Assembly (NCBI GenBank): GCA_002347925.1
Contig: DDYL01000133.1
Location: 15,145-25,428 of the forward strand
DNA length: 10,284 bases
Origin: Chloroflexi bacterium UBA2235
Lineage (GTDB): Bacteria > Chloroflexota > UBA11872 > UBA12225
Direction of reading: 5' to 3'
Positions 1 to 5,753 of the stretch are shown one piece after another. A program made the position numbers and the translations under genes. The first letter of the stretch is position 1; each line of letters begins with the position of its first letter. The notes under the pieces were generated by a model. It saw nothing but the letters and a program-made list of their open reading frames with translations. It searched no databases and was not told the origin of the DNA.

Positions 1-335
1 CACTCACTGACTTTGGACTGATCGGTAACCTGACGCTGACCGTCATACCTATGATCAGCGGGTCAGGCCGGTCATCGCACGCCCAACGTTCCACCAACAC
101 TGCCACGACCATTGGAACGGTCCCGACGGTGCCACACTGGTTCGTCAAGCACATATGGCGACGGGTCAGGCGAGAAATCATCTGACAAGCACAGCCACTT
201 GTACCAACATCAGCCGTGCGCGATCGCGTGTCCCCGGGCACGTGAGGAACGTTCACCCAGGTTTATCACGGGGTTGACCGGGGACTGAAAGACTATTCCC
301 AGTCCGCCGGAGAACCGGCCGATTGGAGAAGAACC
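1..335. other. Intergenic/leader region with no gene
   Basis: I find no convincing coding sequence here; the short open frames lack a ribosome binding site and recognisable protein sequence. The stretch holds an imperfect dyad at 35-59 that contains the palindrome TCATAccTATGA (43-54) and overlaps a -10-like TATGAT (50-55). It also has an 8-bp palindrome GAACGTTC (247-254), an isolated TTGACC (274-279) that could be a -35 element but lacks a well-spaced -10, and two consecutive hairpins (282-319) just before the dioxygenase start. It is probably the promoter and 5' leader region of the downstream gene. What lies to the left is outside the window. Confidence 0.5.
282..319 (+). promoter_or_regulatory. 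Two tandem hairpins in the dioxygenase 5' leader
   Basis: GGACTG (282-287) pairs with CAGTCC (300-305) across a 12-nt loop. Directly adjacent, GCCGG (306-310) pairs with CCGGC (315-319) across an AGAA tetraloop. The second stem ends 5 nt before the ribosome binding site at 325-330. If transcribed, they would lie in the leader of the gene starting at 336 and could affect mRNA stability or ribosome access. Neither is followed by a T tract, so a terminator is unlikely. Confidence 0.3.
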
Positions 336-1067
336 ATGGCTGACAACGACCCGAACCCGGCCACTCCCGACCCAGGAACGCCTTCATCCGACGCGCAAAC
401 GGACCCGGTCGAAACAAATCAGGCAACCCCATCGAGTCGAACCCGGAGGTTCTGGATCGCAACCGGGATCGGTGCCATGACGCTGGCCGGGGTGAGCGGT
501 GTGGCGTTCGCCGCCGGAACTCGCCGAGGCGCGATCGGTCGTGGCGACCGCGGCGCGGCTCCCCTTCGTGATCTCACACCGTCGATGGCCGACGAGGACG
601 ACGAACTGACACCCCCGCAGGAAGAGGGGCCGTACTTCAAGGCGAACTCACCCGAACGGCCATCGTTAGTCGATGCATCGGCGTCTGGAACACGCCTCTC
701 CCTGAGCGGCAAGGTCGTTTCTCGCAGTGGCATTCCATTCGGAAAAGCGTTGCTCGACTTCTGGCAAGCGGATCCGAACGGCGCGTACGACAACCGTGGC
801 TACGCGCTGCGTGGCCACCAGTTTTCGGGAGCGGACGGAGGATACCGACTGGAAACCGTCATTCCAGGCCTTTACCCCGGACGCACCCGCCACATCCACG
901 TCAAGGTGCAGACGCCGGGGGGACCCATCCTGACTACGCAGGTCTACTTCCCGGACGAAGCGCGTAACGCCCGGGATGGCATCTTTGATCCGCGCCTACT
1001 AATGAAGCAAACGGCGACCGAGAACGGCGTGCTCGTGGCTACTTTCGACTTCGTTGTGGCCGGTTAG
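336..1067 (+). CDS. Exported intradiol ring-cleavage dioxygenase family protein
   Basis: This 243-residue protein resembles the catalytic domain of protocatechuate 3,4-dioxygenase/catechol 1,2-dioxygenase (non-haem Fe(III) enzymes that open catechol rings between the hydroxyls). The domain spans roughly residues 90-240. All four expected iron ligands are visible: Tyr151 (in WQADPNGAYDN), Tyr180 (in GLYPG), His186 and His188 (in RHIHV). The N-terminus is unusual: about 34 residues rich in Pro, Asp and Thr, then TRRFWIATG and a hydrophobic stretch to about residue 60 ending AFA. This looks like a Tat-type export signal or a membrane anchor, so the enzyme probably acts outside the cytoplasm, as in secreted intradiol dioxygenases known from some bacteria. 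The start is supported by GGAGAA at 325-330. It is monocistronic, convergent with the creatininase gene. The substrate is unknown; a catechol-type aromatic is likely. Family assignment is firm, export is inference. Confidence 0.88.
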   Translation: MADNDPNPATPDPGTPSSDAQTDPVETNQATPSSRTRRFWIATGIGAMTLAGVSGVAFAAGTRRGAIGRGDRGAAPLRDLTPSMADEDDELTPPQEEGPYFKANSPERPSLVDASASGTRLSLSGKVVSRSGIPFGKALLDFWQADPNGAYDNRGYALRGHQFSGADGGYRLETVIPGLYPGRTRHIHVKVQTPGGPILTTQVYFPDEARNARDGIFDPRLLMKQTATENGVLVATFDFVVAG

Positions 1068-1147
1068 GCACGAATGACGGCTGTCCAGATGCCACAAGGG
1101 CCCCGGCTGGATGTCCCCAAAAGCTCGCACGGGACACCTTGACCACC

Positions 1148-1933
1148 CTATGACCCGGAGGCCGGCGGCACCTTCGCGAAGGCCTCAAGGTAATCCGCGA
1201 CTGACGACACGGCCGCTTCAAGGATGAGTTTGCCGAACTCTCCATCGGCGCCGGCAGCGTTGTCGGTTGTGCCTCCGGCCCGCGCGAACGCTCCGGGACG
1301 GGCGGAATGCGCAAGTCCCTGCAGGATTGCCAATGGTTCGCGCCGCGCTTCCAGGTGGACAAGGTCGGGACGCAATGCCAGCACAAGGGCGGTCTCGAAG
1401 TCTCCCGCGTGGCCGGGCACATGCTCGTATCGCGTGTACACCCCGAGCGCCTGCATGGCGTCCCGGGCAAGCGTCCAGTAACTCGCACTCGCGATCACGA
1501 CCGGGACACCCTCATCGTGGACCATGCGCTGGACTACGGTGCCATTCGGGTGTTCGTTGCCGCCGTGCCCGTTGAGGATCAGGATGCGCGCGACCCCATG
1601 CCCGGCAAGTCCGCGTACCAGTTCCGACACGACGTCAACATAGACGGTCGCGGGAAGAGACATCGTGCCTGCAAATGCAAGGTGGTGGTGCGAAACCCCA
1701 GTGTGCAGGGTTGGGGCGACGAGGACGGGAGGCGGGCCACTCCGGCCAGACTGGCGGGATGCCACCAACCGTGCCGCTTCGCGCGCGACATGCGTCACCA
1801 GCAAGGTGTCGGTGAAAACTGGCAGGTGAGGGCCGTGCTGTTCGATCGATCCGGTTGGCAGGATCACGGTCGCCCCGGCATCGTATGCCTGGCGGGCTGC
1901 TTCGCGGGTCAGTTCCTCAATCAGGATGTTCAT
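1148..1933 (-). CDS. Creatininase-family amidohydrolase
   Basis: This 261-residue protein has the usual length of the creatininase/creatinine amidohydrolase family, metal-dependent hydrolases of cyclic or linear amides. The family's metal-binding signature is complete: GSIEQHGPHLP followed by TD (Glu31, His33, Asp42), then NGHGGN (His123) and PGHAGDFET (His175, Glu180). Relatives include creatininase, the formamide hydrolase ArfB and the mycofactocin peptidase MftE, so creatinine itself is only one possible substrate. None of the mycofactocin genes is nearby. The ATG at 1933 is preceded on the minus strand by GGGAGG (complement of 1942-1947) with an 8-nt spacer. The gene is monocistronic, divergent from the zinc-ribbon gene and convergent with the dioxygenase. 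No signal peptide is seen, so it is probably cytoplasmic. Confidence 0.9.
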   Translation of the reverse strand: MNILIEELTREAARQAYDAGATVILPTGSIEQHGPHLPVFTDTLLVTHVAREAARLVASRQSGRSGPPPVLVAPTLHTGVSHHHLAFAGTMSLPATVYVDVVSELVRGLAGHGVARILILNGHGGNEHPNGTVVQRMVHDEGVPVVIASASYWTLARDAMQALGVYTRYEHVPGHAGDFETALVLALRPDLVHLEARREPLAILQGLAHSARPGAFARAGGTTDNAAGADGEFGKLILEAAVSSVADYLEAFAKVPPASGS

Positions 1934-1960
1934 CGGGTGCGCCTCCCTTGCGCTTGGGGT

Positions 1961-2003
1961 AGCGTACGCCGTGGCACCGATCCGTGCATGACGTTGGTAC
2001 GCT
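1961..2003. promoter_or_regulatory. Inverted repeat in divergent promoter region
   Basis: AGCGTAC (1961-1967) and GTACGCT (1997-2003) form a perfect 7-bp inverted repeat with a 29-bp centre, between the divergent starts at 1933 (-) and 2010 (+). Each arm contains a -10-like TACGCT reading outwards towards its own gene. The plus-strand copy (1998-2003) lies 6 nt before the ATG at 2010, the geometry of a leaderless transcript. The arms could be paired -10 elements or a shared operator. No clear -35 boxes are seen. Confidence 0.3.
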
Positions 2004-2009
2004 CACCCG

Positions 2010-2600
2010 ATGCCATCGCGAAGATCGCGACGCCGAACCACCGCCTGCCCCTATTGTGACGATCAACTCGCGTCCGATGCCGGTACTGCGTACTGCCGGA
2101 GCGGGTGCCCGCTGGTGACGTGTCCGGACTGCGGGGTTGCCCTTGCCCCGTTCCTGAACCCGGACGGATCGGTACCTCCCGGCCCTCACACGTGTCCGCA
2201 CATGATCTTCGTGATCGTCGAGGGCGGGCCGTCCCCCGGAGTCGTTGATGACGCCCGGCCACTGGTCATTGACCGCGTTCCGGCCCTTGGACGAAACCAC
2301 GCCAATCGGCCGATTGCGGAAAGCACCGTGAGCGCATCATTTGGTGCCCTCGCACCAATCCTCGCCGTGTATCGCCACCTTTGGACCGCGCCACCACGGC
2401 TCGACCTGATCGAGGCGATCGCCGCGATGCTGAGACTAGAGCAGGAGATCGTGGTGATCCGGCCACACGACGACGCGTCGGATGTTGGCATCGCCGTCTT
2501 TGCCGGGCGCCCCGAACGAACCGGCCCAACCATCAGGACGGCACTGCGAGCCCTTGACGATGGGTTCCGGGAACTGGCCCGCCTTACGACACGGAAGTGA
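2010..2600 (+). CDS. Zinc-ribbon protein of unknown function
   Basis: I do not recognise this 196-residue protein. It opens with a basic tail (PSRRSRRR) and a cysteine cluster: Cys13/Cys16, Cys29/Cys33, Cys38/Cys41 and Cys62, with His60 and His64. This is enough for one or two zinc ribbons. After about residue 66 comes a mixed region with no cysteines and no membrane segment. Residues 110-155 look helical and contain an acidic run (LRLEQEIVV). The C-terminal part (residues 165-196) is helical and basic at its end. The start is uncertain: there is no Shine-Dalgarno sequence before 2010, but a TACGCT element 6 nt upstream suggests a leaderless message. It is divergent from the creatininase gene and 83 bp before the lactonase gene. 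DNA or RNA binding is possible but unproven. Confidence 0.72.
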   Translation: MPSRRSRRRTTACPYCDDQLASDAGTAYCRSGCPLVTCPDCGVALAPFLNPDGSVPPGPHTCPHMIFVIVEGGPSPGVVDDARPLVIDRVPALGRNHANRPIAESTVSASFGALAPILAVYRHLWTAPPRLDLIEAIAAMLRLEQEIVVIRPHDDASDVGIAVFAGRPERTGPTIRTALRALDDGFRELARLTTRK

Positions 2601-2653
2601 ATGTGAGCTAGCCGCGCTCCTCACGGGCCAGAACACTTCTCCCACTTGCGCGA

Positions 2654-2659
2654 TATGAT
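2654..2659 (+). promoter_or_regulatory. Possible -10 element before lactonase operon
   Basis: TATGAT differs from the consensus TATAAT at one position and lies 25 bp before the GTG start at 2684, in the 83-bp gap after the zinc-ribbon gene. No convincing -35 element is found 16-18 bp upstream, so this is a weak call. Confidence 0.25.
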
Positions 2660-2683
2660 GCGGCCACCCACGAAGGAGGGATC

Positions 2684-3526
2684 GTGCGCGACACCCCGAC
2701 ACTGCTTATCTCAGGATTCAACTCACCGGAGGGCCCGGCATTCGACCGGAACGGCAACCTCTGGTTTGTCAACTGGCTGACCTCAAGCATCAACCGCCTT
2801 GACGGTTGTGAACCCGGAGGTACGGTCACCGAGGTGGTGAACACCGGAGGCATTCCCGCCGGCTTGGCATTTCACCCTGACGGGACCCTGTACATCGCCG
2901 ACGAGGGAGACCAGTGGCACGGTGTCCTCAAGTACACGCCCGGGGGCACCCTATCCGCATGGGTCCAGACGTACCAGGGGCACAAACTCAACGGCGCGAA
3001 CGACCTGGTGTTTGCAAACGACGGCACCCTGTACTTCTCTGATCCGTGGCGTTCCTCACTGGAGAACCCCATCGGGGGGTTCTACCGCGCGTTTCCGGAT
3101 GGACGCCTTGAGCAGTTGGATACCGGCATGGCCTTCCCCAATGGTGTCGCCGTCGCACCGGATGGATCGGCGGTCTACCTGGCCGAGACGCGTCCGAACC
3201 GGATCCTCCGCTACGAGATCAGGCGTGATGGCACGGTTGGACCCCGGACCGTCTTCGCCGTACTTGAGGATCCGCCGGGTCCGGACGGCATGGCATTTGA
3301 TGAAGCCGGAAACCTCTACATTGCCCACTACAACGGATCCCGCGTCGACATCCTTGATCCCCAAGGACGCCAGACCGACCACGTGCCCGTCCCCGGCGCA
3401 AGTGTCACGAACGTCGCGTTCGGTGGCCCGGATCGGCGGACCTTGGTGATCACCGATGTTGCGACTGCGTCCCTCTACATGACGCGAGTCGAGATCCCTG
3501 GTCTGCGCTTGTTTGACGGAACCTAG
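2684..3526 (+). CDS. SMP-30/gluconolactonase-family lactonase
   Basis: This 280-residue protein is a six-bladed beta-propeller of the SMP-30/gluconolactonase/LRE family, calcium- or zinc-dependent lactonases that hydrolyse sugar lactones to aldonic acids. The metal ligands expected from SMP-30 can be placed: Glu16 (SPEGPAF), Asn153 (FPNGVAV) and Asp201 (GPDGMAF). Asn106 (NGANDL) sits at a substrate-contact position. Repeated NG/DG-x-LY blade motifs run along the chain. It starts with GTG at 2684, supported by the strong AAGGAGG at 2673-2679. There is no signal peptide. The gene is 30 bp upstream of the GMC flavoprotein gene, so the pair probably acts in sequence: dehydrogenase makes a lactone, this protein opens it. 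The exact lactone is unknown. Some family members act on phosphotriesters or other esters, a less likely alternative. Confidence 0.88.
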   Translation: MRDTPTLLISGFNSPEGPAFDRNGNLWFVNWLTSSINRLDGCEPGGTVTEVVNTGGIPAGLAFHPDGTLYIADEGDQWHGVLKYTPGGTLSAWVQTYQGHKLNGANDLVFANDGTLYFSDPWRSSLENPIGGFYRAFPDGRLEQLDTGMAFPNGVAVAPDGSAVYLAETRPNRILRYEIRRDGTVGPRTVFAVLEDPPGPDGMAFDEAGNLYIAHYNGSRVDILDPQGRQTDHVPVPGASVTNVAFGGPDRRTLVITDVATASLYMTRVEIPGLRLFDGT

Positions 3527-3556
3527 ACAACTTAGCCACCTTGATAAGGAGAGACG

Positions 3557-5164
3557 ATGACCGATCTAGCCGACGTACTCGTGATTGGTGCGGGCGCTTC
3601 GGGGGCGGTGGTAGCCTGGGCCCTCGCGCGAGCCGGACGGAAGGTCGTCATCCTGGAACAAGGCGACTGGATCGATCCATCAACGTACCCGCAACACCGC
3701 GCCGATTGGGAACGGTTCCGCCAGACGACGTTCAACCGCGACCCGAACGTCCGGAAGTTGCCCGAGGATTACCCGGTCGATGTGACCGATTCCCCGATCG
3801 ATCCATTGATGTTCAATGCGGTCGGCGGAAGCACCATCCACTGGACGGGCCATATCCCGCGGTTCCGCCCGTCCGACTTCCGGGTGAAGACCCTGGACGG
3901 CGTTGCCGATGACTGGCCCCTCGACTACTGGGAACTGGAGCCGTACTACGACGCCAACGATGCGTACATCGGAGTGACCGGTTTGAATGGTGACCCGTCG
4001 AACCCCCCGAGGACACCCCGGACCTTCGTGCCTCCGGCGCTTGACGCGACGGGTGAGGCCTACGTGAGAGGTCTGGAAAAGCTCGGGTGGCATTGGTGGC
4101 CCTCCGATGCCGCCCTGATCACCCGCCCACACGGCACCGGGCGACTTGGCTGCAACGGATGCGGCCCGTGCGACATCGGGTGCCCGATCGGTGCGATGTC
4201 GAGTGCCCACGTGACGTACGTGCCGGACGCAATCCGCCACGGAGCCACCTTGATCACGCGCGCCCGAGTCCGGGAGCTCGTCCTGGATGACCGGGGTCTC
4301 GTGGCCGGGGCCGCCTACTACGACCGCGACGGGCATCTGCAGGTCCAGCGTGCGCGTGTGACTGTCCTCGGCGCGAACGGGATCGGCACGCCACGTCTCC
4401 TCCTGAACTCGAAGTCGGCGCGGTTCCCGTCCGGGCTGGCGAACTCAAGCGACCAAGTCGGGCGGAACTTCATGTTCCATCCGGTCGCGGTGGTGCGTGG
4501 CGTCTTCGAAGAGCACCTGAACTCCCATCAGGGACCGGTCGGGGCGCTCATAAACAGCCAGGAGTTCTACGAGACCGACCCGGCCAGGGGCGCACTGCGC
4601 GGGTACCAATTGCAACTCGTGCGAGATAGCCAACCGGTGGGCGCCGCCCTCGGTAGGGGGCCAGGCAGGCGGCTGCCGTGGGGGAAGGGCCACCACGAGG
4701 CACACCGAAAGGAGTTCTCCCACGGCCTGACCATTGTCGTGATGGCCGAGGACCTTCCGGAGTCCCACAACCGTGTCACCCTCTCCACGACGAACACTGA
4801 TGCGCACGGCATCCCGGCAGCGAAACTCACTTACACCCTCAGTCAGAACAGCCGGGCACTGCTTGACCATGGCATCGCCCGCGCCACCGAACTCCTTGAG
4901 GCAAGCGGTGCCCATACGGTCACTCATGATCGGCTCACGCGAGTGGCTGGGTGGCACCTCATGGGTACCACGCGCATGGGCACCGATCCATCCAACTCTG
5001 TGGTGGACCGGTGGGGTCGCGCCCACGATGTCGGAAACCTCTTCATCGTGGATGGAAGCATCTTTGTGACGTCGGCACCGGTGAACCCCACAACCACCAT
5101 CCAGGCCCTCGCGCGCCGCACGGCCGACTGGCTTGTCGATCACTTCGAGGAGGTCGCAGGATGA
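3557..5164 (+). CDS. GMC-type FAD oxidoreductase, gluconate/sugar dehydrogenase large-subunit type
   Basis: This 535-residue flavoprotein belongs to the glucose-methanol-choline family. The FAD-binding Rossmann motif GAGASG is at residues 11-16, with Glu34 closing the fold (VVILEQGD). The C-terminal GMC domain carries the catalytic His467 (GWHLMGTTRMG) and Asn510 (NPTTTIQAL). Residues 199-209 form a Cys4 motif (CNGCGPCDIGC: Cys199, 202, 205, 209), typical of gluconate 2-dehydrogenase-like members and suggestive of an iron-sulphur cluster or structural metal site. The strong AAGGAG (3546-3551) supports the ATG at 3557. The stop codon overlaps the start of the next gene (ATGA), and that gene encodes the matching small subunit. 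The likely reaction is oxidation of a sugar or sugar acid at a hydroxyl, with electrons passed to an acceptor other than O2. No cytochrome subunit and no signal peptide are seen. Substrate unknown. Confidence 0.92.
   Translation: MTDLADVLVIGAGASGAVVAWALARAGRKVVILEQGDWIDPSTYPQHRADWERFRQTTFNRDPNVRKLPEDYPVDVTDSPIDPLMFNAVGGSTIHWTGHIPRFRPSDFRVKTLDGVADDWPLDYWELEPYYDANDAYIGVTGLNGDPSNPPRTPRTFVPPALDATGEAYVRGLEKLGWHWWPSDAALITRPHGTGRLGCNGCGPCDIGCPIGAMSSAHVTYVPDAIRHGATLITRARVRELVLDDRGLVAGAAYYDRDGHLQVQRARVTVLGANGIGTPRLLLNSKSARFPSGLANSSDQVGRNFMFHPVAVVRGVFEEHLNSHQGPVGALINSQEFYETDPARGALRGYQLQLVRDSQPVGAALGRGPGRRLPWGKGHHEAHRKEFSHGLTIVVMAEDLPESHNRVTLSTTNTDAHGIPAAKLTYTLSQNSRALLDHGIARATELLEASGAHTVTHDRLTRVAGWHLMGTTRMGTDPSNSVVDRWGRAHDVGNLFIVDGSIFVTSAPVNPTTTIQALARRTADWLVDHFEEVAG
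5147..5153 (+). promoter_or_regulatory. Ribosome binding site fixing the small-subunit start
   Basis: GAGGAGG, 7 nt before the ATG at 5161. It lies inside the end of the GMC gene and selects this start over in-frame ATGs further upstream, which would overlap the GMC coding sequence extensively. Confidence 0.75.
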
Positions 5165-5661
5165 ATGCCACCGGATCCCGACCAGACCAACCAAACGGCA
5201 CCGTTCTGACCGCTGATGAACTCTCGCTTTTGCGGTCGGTGCAGGACCGGCTTGTGCCCGGCGATGGGCAGATGCCTCCCGCGCACGCAACCGGTGCAGC
5301 AATCGCCGTCGATACCTACCTTGCCGAACGCACCGAACTGCGCGCCCCAATCCTCGGTGTCCTCAGGGCCATCTCCATCGCAACAGCAGTTCACGACCCG
5401 GCCCACGCTGGGTTTGCGCACCTTGACGGGGACGTGCAGGATGAAATCCTCCACAAGGTAGAAGCATCCGAACCGGAGTGGTTCGACTGCCTCCTGGTCC
5501 AGACGTACACCGGGTATTACACCGACCCCACGGTACAGGCGGTGATCGGCGTGCCGTCACCACTGCAACCGGCGGGCTACGCCTCCATGATGCAACCCAC
5601 CTTCGACGAACGGCGCCTCGACCGGGTTCGGGCCACCGCCCGTCCGTGGCGGGAGGCGTAA
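5161..5661 (+). CDS. Gluconate 2-dehydrogenase subunit 3 family protein
   Basis: This 166-residue protein matches the pattern of the small (gamma) subunit of membrane or periplasmic gluconate 2-dehydrogenase and FAD-glucose dehydrogenase. It begins with a conserved TADELSLLRSVQDRLVPGD block (residues 17-35) and later has EPEWFDCLLVQTYTGYYTDP (104-123), corresponding to the family's FF-x-LV...T-x-x-GYY-x-DP region. The small subunit acts as a chaperone or export partner for the GMC flavoprotein. Characterised gamma subunits carry a Tat signal that also exports the large subunit. Here the first 15 residues are polar and no Tat or Sec signal is seen, so the complex is probably cytoplasmic. It overlaps the GMC gene by 4 nt (ATGA), implying translational coupling. 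Confidence 0.82.
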   Translation: MNATGSRPDQPNGTVLTADELSLLRSVQDRLVPGDGQMPPAHATGAAIAVDTYLAERTELRAPILGVLRAISIATAVHDPAHAGFAHLDGDVQDEILHKVEASEPEWFDCLLVQTYTGYYTDPTVQAVIGVPSPLQPAGYASMMQPTFDERRLDRVRATARPWREA

Positions 5662-5680
5662 CTTCAAAGGGCCGGCCGAC

Positions 5681-5729
5681 GGATCCCGCGGTAGGACACC
5701 CCAGATGAGGGCCGATTCACGCGGGATCC
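5681..5729. terminator. Inverted repeat between convergent operons, possible bidirectional terminator
   Basis: GGATCCCGCG (5681-5690) and CGCGGGATCC (5720-5729) are a perfect 10-bp inverted repeat around a 29-nt centre, in the 92-bp gap between two convergent operons. The position fits a shared transcription terminator. However, the loop is long and there is no T tract on either side, so factor-independent termination is not assured. A protein-binding site is the alternative. Confidence 0.4.
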
Positions 5730-5753
5730 ACAGAACCCGGAGCGAGACCCCGG

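Noticed and set aside
1112..1136. TGTCCC/GGGACA inverted repeat between the convergent dioxygenase and creatininase genes
   Set aside because: Only a 6-bp stem with a 13-nt loop and no T tract; too weak to call a terminator.
1307..2059. Plus-strand open frame of 250 residues opposite the creatininase gene
   Set aside because: It is antisense to a gene with complete metal-binding motifs and runs into the start of the zinc-ribbon gene; composition is non-protein-like.
2603..2624. GTGAG/CTCAC hairpin after the zinc-ribbon gene
   Set aside because: A 5-bp stem with no T tract; likely chance, not supported as a terminator.
3680..4336. Minus-strand open frame opposite the GMC gene
   Set aside because: It lies wholly inside the coding region of a clear GMC flavoprotein and has no recognisable protein features.
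4445..5350. Long minus-strand open frame opposite the GMC and small-subunit genes
   Set aside because: It is antisense to two strongly supported genes, its translation is rich in Arg, His and Pro with no family motif, and it has no ribosome binding site that I can see. It is a by-product of GC-rich codon bias.
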